Shown piece after piece: positions 20,432 through 30,998 of a stretch of 64,000 nucleotides of DNA; the stretch's first letter is position 1, and the number at the start of each line of letters is the position of its first letter. The DNA lies in contig OZ020611.1 of the NCBI GenBank assembly GCA_963971575.1, positions 4,414,882 through 4,478,881 on the forward strand, written 5' to 3'. The translations under genes were made by a program, and so were the position numbers. Source of the DNA: Liopterus haemorrhoidalis (Eukaryota > Arthropoda > Insecta > Coleoptera > Dytiscidae). A model generated the notes under the pieces. That model was given only the letters and a program-made list of their open reading frames with translations, was not told the origin of the DNA and made no database searches.

Positions 20432-22110
20432 CAGGGGTCGGCAACCTTTCAGTGACAAAGAACCAAATCTATATTGAAAACAAAAACAATAACATGGAAG
20501 AGTCGGTAAAAAATATATGCTATATTTAAGAAAAAAACGTAAAAATTGTCATTAATATATTATGTTTAAATAAATTAATATTTACTTATACATTTAGTTT
20601 GTGATGCCTATTGCACTTGCCAGTATATTACAATATAATAATTTTTTTACTGGGACGATTGCTACTTGCATAGTAGATAAGACTTCAATATTTGGTAAAT
20701 ATTCAGTAATCTTTAACTTAAGGCAGCACTCAAGTTTCAGGTCAGTAAGATTACTTCTTAACTGACTATTAATTTCATATGTGAAAAGACTTGCTCACAG
20801 TAATGTGTGGATCCGAAAATTGTCAGTAGTCCAAACGCATAATTTTTTGAATGATTGAACGATTCTGGAAGACGATTCCAAGCTTCGAAAACAACTTTAT
20901 CTACATTTGAAGATTTCGAATTTCGGTCCACTTATACTGGATAAAATAAACTTTTCTCTTTCTAAACTTTCCAGTTCAGAATTAAGAATAAATTATTGCA
21001 TTATGCCTCATTTTCATGCGGGTGTTGAAAGTGTGGAACAAAAAATTCAACCAATAGGATCGCTTTATTTTGAAAAAACCCGTACCATGGTATCGTAGGC
21101 GCGGTGTTACAAGCGCGGTGTCGCAAGTTCAGAAATTTCAACTCTAGCGCCGGCCGCACCTTCGAAACCATAGAAACAGATATATTTTTTCGGAATGGTG
21201 AAATCTTTAGCGAGAAACTTATTTTAATTTCCTAAAAAAAAAAAATTAAAAAAACGTAAATTGATGTGGCGAAATAGCCCCAAGTAGGGGCCAACAGAAT
21301 CTTCATTCTAAACTGTGATGTCAAATTTATTTCAGTAAAAAAGATTGTGTATTAAATTCTTTTCTTGTAATTGAAGTAGTTACTTCATATATGACAAATT
21401 TAACAAAGTTACAGACAGTCGTCTGTGTACTTTGTGTCTCATTTCTTGCAACAAGTTAAAATAATCACCCTGTTGCCGTCTGTTTTTATATATGGGGCGT
21501 ACCCACCATTGCTTTTCTTCATATCGCATTAAGTCTAAATATCCATAAAAAAGAGCTAGACGTCTCCTTCGATTTGATGACATATTTAATGAAATTGAAT
21601 AACAGTTTACTCCAAACACTTGTAAAAACTTTTAGGTTAAATTTGGGTTATATACAAATGTCAAAACCGAAAACGCGCCCTTATCACGCCTCCAACCCCA
21701 TCATGAAATTCGAACTTGTAAATATAACACCACGCCTCTCACCCCTGTCACGCCTTTGACACTACCATGAAAATGAGGCATAAATCTTTGGATTTTAAAT
21801 CCAATAATTGAAGTTCAAATTGTACCTGATTGATCAATGGGAATGGCGATAAGTGTAATTGCTGCATATCTGCTTCATTTGTTTTTGTCAAAAGAGCTAG
21901 TGTAGCTTTATATTTTCTTAACTTTTTACATCTTTCTCCAAAAGCTTCTTGCATGTTAACAACAGTTTGTGCAAAAAAAAAAAAAATGCATTAATATCGT
22001 TGTTATTGTTCTTATGTTTTTGAAAATTAGTAAAACGTAAAAATATTTCTGCACGTATATCATTCATCAGAAATTTCTTCTTCTAAAAGGGAATATGCAG
22101 CAACTCGGGG
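20432..22110 (-). pseudogene. hAT transposase relic, interrupted by a PIF element
   Basis: A hAT-type terminus, CAGGGGTCGGCAACCTTT, starts at 20432. Minus-strand coding runs leftward from about 22110. The pre-dimerisation block is at 21954-21781 (MQEAFGERCKKLRKYKATLA, then QFELQLLDLKSKDL). The frame continues at 21003 with NNLFLILN, then VVFEAWNRLPESF and the C-terminal dimerisation block LLTIFGSTHYCEQVFSHMK at about 20800. After a frameshift come QLRSNLTDLKLECCLKLKIT and EYLPNIEVL. The PIF element at 21004-21780 splits KDL from NNL in frame. The N-terminal BED finger and catalytic aspartates lie upstream and are not recognised; the far terminus was not found. Confidence 0.75.
21004..21780 (-). 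mobile_element. PIF/Harbinger element, copy 1
   Basis: TIRs TGCCTCATTTTCATG at both ends flank 777 bp. Flanks are TTA (21001-21003) and TAA (21781-21783), consistent with a TWA duplication carrying one mutation. The minus-strand frame 21619-21380 encodes RYEEKQWWVRPIYKNRRQQG and DYFNLLQEM. This is the N-terminal region of PIF-type nucleases, where W-V-x-P and RMS follow. The catalytic core is deleted. A sister copy lies at 36107-36698. Confidence 0.8.
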
Positions 22111-23518
22111 AATTACCGGGAGTAAATTGCACCGTAAAACATCCTGAACATCTTAGTAAATGATTTTGTTTAAAATCGTTTAATTGTCAGAATTGATATT
22201 AAAATTAAAATAAATTTGCAAGAACTGCCTGAATATATCAACATAAATGCACAAAAAGCAACAAAAAGTTTGTTGTCAACTAAATCATGGTAATCAAAAA
22301 ATAATGTGCCGGCTATAAATGAGACGGTACTGTTGGCGTATTTTCAAGAATTTGTATAGGCCATTCCAATTGTTTAGGCGGAAGTAACTGGAATATTCAT
22401 TTTTGTAAGTTGGCATGAGCTCTCTTTTCTGATTTGAAGTAGGCTTTTGCTAAACAAAATTATCAAAAACCTCAATTAATCTGTAAAAGTAACTAGAATT
22501 AGAAGTAACTAAACTAAAGAAACAGACTTTAAGTTAAACATTTTTCACAATGTGGATATGTAAGTTTATTGATTTCTTTATTTTAATAAGTTTTGGTATT
22601 TATAAGTACTACAACAAAGTTAGTTATTATCTATTCGATATATTTTTTATTAAAACGGAAAAAAATAAGGGTTTAGTGAGCTAATGTACGGGCATTATCC
22701 AATACGCCCAGTTGTTATGGATATTTCTTTTGTTCTTCGATCTACGCAACTACCTAGAGTAGATTTTATTGAAACACTCATTAAGGCCAATTTTCCAATG
22801 ATTGTAGATGCCTTCAATTTCTATTTAAACAGTGTTCTAAATTCATGAAAGTCTATTTAATAAATTACTAAATATTTAAAAAAATATACACTTTTTGCCC
22901 GCTACACTTTTGCTACACTTTTTGCCCGCTTTTGAAAAAAATCTGTGAGCGCCCATGTCTACCAAACTTTAAAAAATGAACAAGAAGTTACATTAATCAC
23001 CATCAGCAACCCGATGGGATACGATTTCATCATCTACCAGACGGGAAATAATTTGTATTTAACAATTATTTTATCTAAAAATAAATTCATATATATTTAG
23101 AACTATTTTTCTGATTAAAATTTTAATCTGCCATAAAAGTATTGTTATAAAATTTGTGTATAGTGCATTCTTCTTTTATTATCACTAAACACAATATGAG
23201 TCTTTTCCATATTTTATATAAAAATAAAAACAGAATGTATAGCCTGCACTATTTCTATTCAGTGCTGAATCTTTTGTGTTCGTTTTATAATAGCGATTCG
23301 AAATATTAAACTTTTAATATTTTTGCCGAGATTATAGAAACGCGTTTCGCAAGTGAATCGTTGTGAATACGAGATTGTAATGAGTTCAGTTGAATCGTTG
23401 GCATTATTGTAAACAATGCGCTTTCTCACACATGCCTTTTAATACCAATTTGTCATTTTCACTTTTCTTTTCATAGACTTTCATTTTTTCACTTACATAA
23501 ACTTCATTCTCTATCACA
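22111..23518. other. No gene recognised
   Basis: Unassigned AT-rich DNA. A short direct repeat, ACACTTTTTGCCCGCT, occurs with a partner at about 22885-22935. Confidence 0.45.
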
Positions 23519-24645
23519 CAGGGTAACCGAGTTCATCGAAAATCAATTCATCGAAAATCAATTCATCGAATCGTCAATTCATCGAAAAAAAATATTTTGT
23601 AACTATTTGAGAGGAATGCCGAGGGGATCGGAAAGTCAAAAGAGCGGTGGTCAATAAAAGTAGACAGACTAAGAAATAATTGCATAAAACTTTTTATATG
23701 GTTTAAAAAAAGGTAAATAGTGTTTGAATATAAATAAAGAAATATAATAAGAAAACTTATATAATAAAACAAATAAATTTTTTGTTTTTAAGGTTTAATA
23801 AGACAGGTATGGGCAATTGCACGCAAATAATTTTTATAAATTCATACACAATGATACGCATTTTAATTGGGATAATATGGAGGAAAATAAAGTACTATGC
23901 ATCTAAAAACAAGGTAATTAGGTTAGGTTTAGTTAGTAAAAGTCTAAAACCGAGCGGAGCGAGTTACCCATCTTCTAGTTTAAAGACAAAGCACTATTTT
24001 AGGTTAGGTTATGTTAGTAAGGGTTTTTTAGAAGAAGCTGAGCGAAACGAGCTACCCATCTTCTAGTTAAATATCAAAACACTATCTTAGATTAGGTTAG
24101 GTTAGTAAGGGTTTGGTTAGAAGAAGCCGAGCGGTGCGAGCTACCCATCATCTAGTTCAATGACAAAACAAACTTACACTAACATAACAATGCCACCTGT
24201 TTAGAATCACCGTACATTGAACAAATCATGTGTGGTATAGTAAATATGAATAGTAAAACTATATACATAACACAAAACCCTTAAGACTTAACAGATGGAG
24301 AAATACCATTTTTATAATCCTTTAAGAATGGGTGTATTAAGTACATTTATGATCCCATTAACCGGGGTTTTCTGATCTAAGGAGCCTTGTTCGATTTCAA
24401 AATAATCCAACAGGTATCTTTTACCTGGCGTATTTTCTGAATGGAAAATTTAAAAATTATTAATAGACCTCGGCATTCCTCTCAAATTTTTACAAAATAT
24501 TTTTTTTTCGATGAATTGATCATTCGATGAATTGATTTTCGATTAATTGATTTTTGATGAATTGATTTTCGATTAATTGATTTTCGATGAATTGATTTTC
24601 GATGAATTGATTTTCGATGAATTGATTTTCGATGAACTTACCCTG
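23519..24645. mobile_element. Foldback-type element with subrepeat arms
   Basis: The arms begin CAGGGTAA and are inverted relative to each other. Each is built of tandem 15-bp units of the type CGATGAATTGATTTT (three or four on the left, about eight on the right). Arm similarity continues inward through AAAATATTTTGTAA-like sequence and CCTCGGCATTCCTCTC. The roughly 840-bp interior has no transposase, but it has three long tandem units at 23923-24175. Arms made of short tandem repeats are the hallmark of foldback elements (FB, Galileo). The superfamily is not determinable here. Confidence 0.7.
23923..24175 (+). repeat. Three tandem units of about 85 bp
   Basis: Each unit starts with TTAGGTTAGGTT-like sequence and TTAGTAA. 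Each then has a GAGCGG/AAGCGAG-type GC-rich word and ends in CTACCCATCTTCTAGTT. The units differ by substitutions and small indels. Confidence 0.8.
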
Positions 24646-24684
24646 AATCATCACAAAGATTTACTATTAATGATTATATTAGAT

Positions 24685-25310
24685 CAGTGATGGCGAACCA
24701 ATGACACGCGTGTCACGGGTGACACGCCAAGACATTTTAGGTGACACGCATCGCTTACGGACGGTCTTTGACCAAGAACAATAAACGCATCTGGGCTCAA
24801 GTGTTTGTCGACTTGAGGTCCAAACTTGAGAATCTGGAGAGAAATCATTTGGAGAATGAAAAATAGTGCTACTACGAACAGAAAATTTGGAGTGCTTGAA
24901 ACCGATTACCGGACAATTTAGCACTGAAAAATCTAGCGATGGCTTTATTCACAATTTTTCCATCTACGTACTTTTGTGAGATCTTATTCTTGGCGTTAAA
25001 TAATATTAAAACCAATAAAAGAAACCTACTGATAGATGAAGTTAGCAGCACTTGATTGGGCTTAAAGTGCACGAAATACCTACCTTCAATTGAATTTAGC
25101 AAATGCAAATCAGCAACAAAAAAGTCACTAATATAAAGAATAATTTATTTTTGTGTTTTTAACAAATAAATACATCAAAAATATAACTATTTTACTAGGG
25201 CTGCGCATATCACAAAATTATGGATATTTCTAGACGTGACACGTTACCCGAGTTAAGCTAGGTTTTTACCCGATTTTGACACACCGAGCTCAAAAGGTTC
25301 GCCATCACTG
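24685..25310 (+). mobile_element. hAT element, internally deleted, with 8-bp duplication
   Basis: Ends CAGTGATGGCGAACC and GGTTCGCCATCACTG are flanked by exact TATTAGAT duplications (24677-24684 and 25311-25318). This gives 626 bp of a hAT element that keeps the C-terminal part of its transposase. Confidence 0.95.
24765..25136 (+). pseudogene. hAT transposase C-terminal (dimerisation) region
   Basis: One reading frame with three stops reads RIWAQVFVDLRSKLENLERN, then NRLPDNLALKNLAMALFTIF, PSTYFCEILFLALNNIKTNK and RNLLIDEVSS. This is the hAT C-terminal pattern (FGSTYxCE, then IKxxxRxxLxDE). The catalytic domain is missing. The three in-frame stops with no frameshift point to decay by substitution after internal deletion. 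Confidence 0.8.
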
Positions 25311-25696
25311 TATTAGATGTATCTTTATTAGAGGTGGAAATGTCAACTACACCAGCACAGAATCATTACCAAATGGTTAAACTCGGTGAAACTCTCAAAA
25401 ACCGGACCTTAGTGTCTTTCAATATGCTCTAAAAAATGTATGTGAACTGGGAATTTTCACAAATTGCAGGGTTTCGCAGGTATATAGTAAGTGAAGGCGG
25501 CATGCTGAGTGTGTAGGGCAAATTTTGCTTTATATTAATCACGAATCTAAGAGCTTTAAAAACAAATTTTATGTTACAATATTTTTTGTTAATTTTAAAT
25601 CGAATACCTAAAACCATTATTTAGGTTTCTAAATATGTGCAATATATATATATTTTTATGTAGCAAGGTTCATTAAAATTTTGAAAATTGCGCCTA

Positions 25697-26459
25697 TAGT
25701 CGGATTGCTGATAGGTGACTGTTACATGTATGTATCAAGTAGTGAATTCATATAATAATCTAGTTACCATTTTTCAGCGATTTCAAAAATGTTTTTTGTT
25801 ATTTGTCTTAGCTGTCAGTTGTCTGCTAATAATATTAATTAAGAGAGCTTGTGGCCAATTATTAAATTCACAAACATTACTTTTAAATCTGCTGGAATAT
25901 TTTAATTCCGAAAAAGAGAACAATGGGCCACTTATTTCTCTATCTTGTGTCCATCAAAGAGTAGCAGCTGCTTTGAAGATTTCGGAATCAACAATTAGTG
26001 GAATTATAAAATGTAATAAATCTGAACTTCTCACTAACAAAATCACGAGAAAACGAAGGAAATTAAAATCTGAACCAGTTTATTTTATTGATACTTTGGC
26101 ACAAACGTATGGTCATGAAGTACTAAGATTACCTCCTTATCACTGCCAGTTTAACCCCATTGAACTAATTTGGGGTATAACAAAAAATTATTATGATAGA
26201 CATATTGGTCAAAACGGATTTAGTGATAACGAAGTTTTGAAAATGTGACAAGTAGCCTGTGATCAAATTAATTGTGAAACTTATGCAAAATCTGTTTAAT
26301 ATAATGCTTTGTTTTTTATTAAAATAATTTGGAAGGTTTCTAAAATAATTTGAATACCATGGGTATGCAAATAATTATAATAATATAGACAGAGAAATCA
26401 TATAGTATTGTGCATCGATACTTGTAGCAACGAACAGTCACCTATCAGCAATCCGACTA
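25697..26459 (+). mobile_element. Tc1/mariner-superfamily element nested in A3
   Basis: 27-bp perfect TIRs (TAGTCGGATTGCTGATAGGT and 7 more bases) and TA at 25695-25696 and 26460-26461 define a 763-bp element. Empty sites are preserved in A5 (about 41735) and A8 (about 61345), where the same context reads GCGCCTATGG. Confidence 0.95.
25715..26248 (+). pseudogene. IS630/Tc1/mariner transposase, internally deleted
   Basis: The 177-residue open frame joins an N-terminal HTH-like part (SCVHQRVAAALKISESTISG) to the C-terminal DDE_3-type end (HEVLRLPPYHCQFNPIELIW). The latter holds the third catalytic acid in NPIE. The two preceding aspartates and their domain are absent, a deletion of perhaps 100-150 residues. 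There is no stop at the junction. It could at most bind DNA, so mobility would have required a full-length relative. Start chosen: first Met inside the TIR region; the HTH begins near residue 50, so the true start may be downstream. Confidence 0.8.
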
Positions 26460-26690
26460 TATGGATTTCATTGGTTGTTTTAAGTCATATGATCCACTCC
26501 TCTGGTTTCGTATACATGACACATAGAATGAAAATATAATTCCAACAATTCCAATTAGTTATCAAATTTACGATCTTAAAAATTAAATGCAACATTTGCC
26601 GAAATATAACTAGAATTTATTATTATTAATATGACAAAATAATTTAAACAAAATAAAAATGAAAAAAAAAAAAACAAAAAATAAAATTAT

Positions 26691-26764
26691 CTCCTCTGCC
26701 CGGGAGCGAACCCTAGTTTGCTGCGTAGCAAGCGAGCAAGCTAATCATTAGACCAGGATACGCC
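26691..26764 (-). other. tRNA-like module in family A3
   Basis: On the minus strand it reads TGGTCTAATGATTAG (A-box-like) and GGGTTCGCTCCCGGGCAG (B-box-like) about 35 nt apart. Position within the repeat matches the modules of A4 and A8, but the sequence between boxes differs. No clean acceptor stem forms, so it is not called a tRNA gene. Confidence 0.6.
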
Positions 26765-27218
26765 TTCTAGTATAGTGTGTTACATAACTATAACTTTAGT
26801 GCATCGTCAACCAAAAAACACAAAAAAAGCGTTATTTTCCGAAAACATAATTTGTTGTACTGTTCCGGTTCACACCAATGTACATTACTTAGAATTTTTT
26901 CAGATTTTTAGTTTAAACCATTTGGGCTTTAGGATGTGAGACAATTTTTTTGCACATTTTTGACAAAAATGGCTTTAAAATAATTTATTTTGTAAAAATA
27001 AAATTTTGATCATTAATCCACGTACAAAGGGCTTTCATTTGATACCATACTCACAGTTAATTTTTTTTTTTTTTTCTATGAGCACATATTTGTTTATATT
27101 TTTAGTGGGATATGTTTTTTAGATGTTGTAGTATTTTTTCTATGTGCGGGGAGTGAAAGAGTGTATAAACATACCAAACAACACTCTAGGTTTAGCCGTT
27201 TGGCTACAATTTTTACCG

Positions 27219-27219
27219 A

Positions 27220-27288
<69 letters not shown>

Positions 27289-27334
27289 TAGACAGACAGA
27301 CAGGCAGACAGACAGACAGACAGACAGAAAGACG
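27219..27334 (+). repeat. (CAGA)n microsatellite in A3
   Basis: About 28 units with a few variants such as GATA and CAGG. Open frames of QTDR repeats on either strand are artefacts. Confidence 0.95.
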
Positions 27335-27511
27335 ACAAAATGACGGTATATTGGTTTTTTTGGCCATAACTACAAAACCATAAAAAGGACGTGAAACCTA
27401 CAGATATATTACTTCTGTGTGTACGCAGATTGAAAATATGGTTGCGAAACCTGGTGACCGCGATAATCTTTATCCCTCAGATTCATCATCTCCGTTTGCC
27501 ACCATAAATTT

Positions 27512-27561
27512 CTAAATACCTGCGAAACCCTGATATATGTAAAAATTCACACTTCAAATTA
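27512..27561 (-). repeat. Family A left-end fragment, inverted
   Basis: On the minus strand, AAGTGTGAATTTTTACAT followed by CAGGGTTTCGCAGGTATTT matches the family A left end. It lies 130 bp past A3 in opposite orientation. Confidence 0.75.
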
Positions 27562-28138
27562 TTTTTCCGTGATCTACTTCGTCATTCTATCATCTTTCAT
27601 TCTTATCATGTGGGATAAATCACAAGAAATTTAGCAAAACCAAACTAGTTTTTTGTTTGTTTTTATTTGATGTCGTTGATGTGCATTGTCTTGCGCTAAC
27701 AATAAATCATTCAAAGTTTCTTGCACTGCGTCAACAAAAACTTTTAATTTAACACAACGCTAGGATGTGGTATTACATTTCTCTAACATAAATTAATGCG
27801 GTTTTCTCACAATTTTTCTTTTTATAATTTTCTCTCTTGTTTACATTTTCTTTTTAATAATATATAAACAGAATAACGTTCTTCTAAATACTTTAATTCT
27901 ATTTTATTATCAAGTTATTGAAACCAGTATAATAATTTGGATTAGTTTTACAAATTTTTAAGCCCAAAATAAACAAAGATGATAATAATAATAATTTTTA
28001 AAAAGCTCTTTCGTAATAGGTTTATTTCACAGAAACTCTCATCCAGTGGGACAAACGGCAATTTAGAAGACGTGTGGACTGATTTTAAAAAATTATGGAT
28101 TAAATAAGAATAGTGTAAAAATGATGTGAAACCCGATT
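27562..28138. other. No gene recognised
   Basis: Unassigned AT-rich DNA leading into a (TA)n run at 28140-28161. Confidence 0.45.
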
Positions 28139-28161
28139 TTATATATATATATATATATATA

Positions 28162-29467
28162 CAAGGTGTCTCAAAAGAAATTTTATATTTAGTGGATCGA
28201 TTAAAAAAAAAGTGAGCCGTATATAGAAAAAATGTTGATTAATTATTAAAATACACTTTTTGGGGATTTATTTCTTAAAAATAATATCGTCTAAATGTAG
28301 ACCCTCGCGTTCTCGGCACTCATTTAATCGAACAGTAAAATTACTTATGACGTCTCGGCAGGTGGACTCAGGGATGGCTGCCGTTTCGTGACGGATATTT
28401 TCTTTCAAATGCGCCAGTGAAGTCGGTTTATTGGCGTAAACTTTAGATTTAAGATAACCCCATAGGAAAAAGTCCATAGGGGTTAAATCTGGACTGCGTG
28501 GAGGCCAATTTATGTCACCTCTCCGGGAGATCAATTTGCCTGAGAAAATTTCACGAACACGTGGCAGAGACATATTGGACGTGTGTGAAGTTGCTCCGTC
28601 CTGTTGGAACCATGTTCTTTGGTTATAGCCAGGAAAGTTTTGCAGTTCAGGTACTCCAAAGTTGTCTAACATCTCCACATAACGCTCTGAATTCACTGTA
28701 ACTGCACGCTCTCGTCTTCAAAAAAGTAAGGGTCGATAATTCCTCGCGCCGACACCGCAGCCCATACGGTCACTTTAGGCGAATGTAGGGGTTTCTGATG
28801 TTTGCGTTTCGGACTCGTTGCACTCCACTAGCGGCAGTTCTGCTTATTTACGTGGCCATTAACATGAAAATGAGCTTCATCCGAAAACAAAATGTTGGTA
28901 AACGTTGAAAATCGCTCAATCACCTGATTTACGAAATTAAGCCTCTGACTGGCATCTTGGGGCTTTAATTCTTGCACCAATTGAATTTTGTAGGGGTGCA
29001 GCTTTAGGTCTTTGTGCATAATGCGATGTAATGATAATCTATGCACATTTAAAGCACTTGCGCGCTTCCGAATTGAAAGGTTCGGGTCGTCACGAACAGA
29101 CTGATTAACATTCTCCACGTTTTCTGCCGTTCTTGATGACCTAGTTCGCCCGGATTTTGATTTATCCAGCGTTGTACCAGTCTCTTCAAATTTTTTAACC
29201 CAATGTCGAATAAGAGGAATGCTTGGCGCATCATTTAAGTGGCGAAAATCTCGAATACTGCAGAATTTTCTACGCGCTACAGTCGCCGAATCACCGTTTT
29301 TGTAAAACTCTCGCACGCATAACGCGCGGTCTGCTCCCGAGAAACGCTCCACAGCGACTGAATTCCCAAGAGCCAGGCTACCGATTGACATAACCCCCGC
29401 GCCCCTCGGATACGTTGCGTTCACGCAGTAAGCTAAATTAATATAAAATTTCTTTTGAGACACCTTG
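28162..29467 (-). mobile_element. Mariner-like (DD41D-type) element inserted in (TA)n
   Basis: The 1306-bp unit has TIRs CAAGGTGTCTCAAAAGAAAT at both ends. It lies between (TA)n runs at 28140-28161 and 29468-29482, so the target was inside a TA microsatellite. The transposase is on the minus strand. Confidence 0.9.
28268..29391 (-). pseudogene. DD41D-type transposase with one stop and one frameshift
   Basis: Start is at 29391 (MSIGSLALGNSVAVERFSGA). Upstream codons come from the TIR and the neighbouring family C copy and are not part of the gene. An HTH region (LIRHWVKKFEETGTTLDKSK) and linker precede the first catalytic Asp in LFSDEAHFHVNGHVN. A stop follows NKQNCR at about 28828, and a frame change near 28700 precedes the second half (28696-28268). 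That half holds WFQQDGATSHTSN and INWPPRSPDLTPMDFFLWGY, with 41 residues between the Asp of QDG and of MD. C-terminus LHLDDIIFKK. With only two lesions this is the least decayed transposase of its type in the window. Confidence 0.85.
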
Positions 29468-29483
29468 TATATATATATATATG

Positions 29484-30143
29484 GTATTTCGTGGCGCTCA
29501 TCAAAAATTTTCTTGGGAATAAAAAAGCCGAAAACTATGTGGAGGTCGTTGAAAATTTGATTGAAAATTATCATCATCTGGGGTGCAACATGAGCGTGAA
29601 ACTTCATTTTTTAAGCAGTCATCTTAACAAAATTCCTGTCAATCTTGGAGATGTTAGCGATGAACAGGGTGAACGATTCCATCAGTATTTAAAAGAGATG
29701 GAGAGACGTTATCAAGGAAGGTGGGATACTCACATGATGGCTGACTACTGTTGGAGTATTAAAAGAGACTTGTCTGGAATGGTGCACTCCAGAAGATCTT
29801 ACAAACGACCATTTAATCCTTAAATTATTTTGTATTTTTATTTTAACACTCCAATGCATTAAAATGTAGTTAAAACTGTTCCCATTTTCTTTCTTTCACT
29901 ATAAATAAAATTTTAAGAATATTTTCTAATTATTTAGTCCTTATTGTTCACCAAATTTGTACCAATTACAGTATTGACGTCTAAAATTAAACGATAGAAG
30001 CATTTGTCCGAAAATATGTATTTGTTGTAGAGCAAAATTCTGATGTGATACGCAAAAACTGATTTGATATTTGAGTTCAACAGCACCAAATTAGTAAGAA
30101 ACACGTCTTAGATGTAAATCAGCAAAAATTGTGTTGGCCAGTA
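29484..30143 (+). mobile_element. Orphan family C element, copy C2, left end missing
   Basis: The right terminus GTGTTGGCCAGTA at 30143 is the inverse of the C1 left end. About 300 bp of shared non-coding sequence precede it (ACGTCTTAGATGTAAATCAG, TAATTATTTAGTCCTTA). The left side is cut at the (TA)n run next to the mariner-like element. No TTA duplication can be shown because the left end is gone. Confidence 0.75.
29485..29823 (+). pseudogene. Family C protein, C-terminal 112 residues, open
   Basis: The uninterrupted C-terminal block reads FVALIKNFLGNKKAENYVEV, GCNMSVKLHFLSSHLNKIPV, GDVSDEQGERFHQYLKEMER, RYQGRWDTHMMADYCWSIKR and SYKRPFNP before TAA. A 5' extension (MRHLVYIYI) comes from the mariner TIR and TA run and is not genuine. 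This gives the cleanest view of the SDEQGERFHQ and MADYCW motifs that C1 and C3 share. Function unknown. Conservation of these motifs in separate copies argues that the protein was under selection while the family was active. Confidence 0.75.
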
Positions 30144-30985
30144 TACTTGGACGGGAAATAGTTTTCAAAAATTTGTTGATTTAGACCCAAATGTAGTATA
30201 AATGTAACAAAAAATCCTGCTGTAGACACCCAACATTCAGGATTTTATTATTCCCCATGAAATGTATGAAAATTTACATTTTACATCCATTTTTTATATG
30301 GAAGTAGTTAGTGATAATTTTCTGTTTCCTATAAATTCTACGCGAGTATTTAAATCAGAAAGTGACCTCCCATCACGAAACAGGCAATAACTCGTTAATA
30401 TTGCTCTAGAATAAAGCGTGTTTTGAGCTGTCAATAGACATATGCGAGCCATTAAATACAGTTTGGAATGCGCTCGTCACGTTTGGTGGCAACGTGTTAG
30501 TCGTTCGCTGGCACTGGCACAGTGTATCTAGATTCGCGGAGGCCGAGGTCATGGGTCGCACCCCGGCAATTATCAACAGTCAGCCGGTATCACCAGTCCG
30601 TGTCCTTGTCGCAATGCTTTATGGTTTAACAGAGCGCGTTGTTCTCCATGTGACGAGGGCGGATCTAACAACTCACCATTGATTTCGCATTCGCTCTTTT
30701 TTATAGATATCAATTCGTCAACTAGGGATTGCTCTCGCCTTTTTAATCAATCTGATAATTGCGGTTTAACTGTTACTATTTTAGTTTCTGTACCAGAAAA
30801 TCTCAATCCATTTAGTCTGAGGACGCGTTTATCATACGTTTTTAGAGTTTCGTAGGTATGGACAAAATATTTTTACAACGTCTCCTATGTATTTTTGTGT
30901 TTCTCTATCTATATCAGTCTATACAGAAGAAAGTTTTAATTAAACAACTGTCTGTAAATAGTTGGTATTTTGGCACGCATTTATA
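30144..30985. other. No gene recognised; possible tRNA-like scrap
   Basis: GGTCATGGGTCGCACCCCGG at about 30546-30566 resembles a B-box region of a tRNA-derived repeat, but no convincing A-box partner was found. The rest is unassigned. Confidence 0.35.
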
Positions 30986-30998
30986 GATGTTTAACCAA

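Larger units (their letters stand above)
25430..27378 (+). mobile_element. Family A repeat, long copy A3, interrupted
   Basis: The left end has a GTGAAC-GGGAATTTTCAC version of the family's terminal palindrome, then TTTCGCAGGTATATAGTAAG. The body has ACCATTATTTAGGTTTC, AAAATTGCGCCTA, a tRNA-like module (26691-26764), GGTTCACACCAATGTACATT, GGGCTTTCATTTGATACC, a (CAGA)n tract and a right end near ACTACAAAACCATAAAAA. Without the insertion at 25697-26459 the copy is about 1.19 kb. There is no coding sequence of its own. Architecture parallels family B, read on the opposite strand. Confidence 0.8.

Noticed and set aside
23930..24120. TTAGGTTAGG words as insect telomeric repeat
   Set aside because: Only two units in a row at each place, embedded in longer tandem units; not a telomere tract.
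23960..24150. GAGCGGAGCGAG words suggesting bacterial DNA
   Set aside because: Confined to tandem units of an AT-rich foldback element with no bacterial genes; simple repeats explain it.
24679..25108. Minus-strand frames in the small hAT
   Set aside because: Shadows of the plus-strand hAT C-terminal coding, which matches the family far better.
26691..26764. Functional tRNA gene
   Set aside because: A and B boxes are present, but a clean acceptor stem and cloverleaf could not be formed; same for 39771-39850 and 61556-61630.
28498..28701. Plus-strand 67-codon frame
   Set aside because: Antisense shadow of the DD41D transposase.
29455..29484. MRHLVYIYI start of the family C2 frame
   Set aside because: Comes from the mariner-like TIR and (TA)n, not from the family C gene.
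30525..30580. tRNA-derived SINE
   Set aside because: Only a B-box-like segment; no matching A box or tail.
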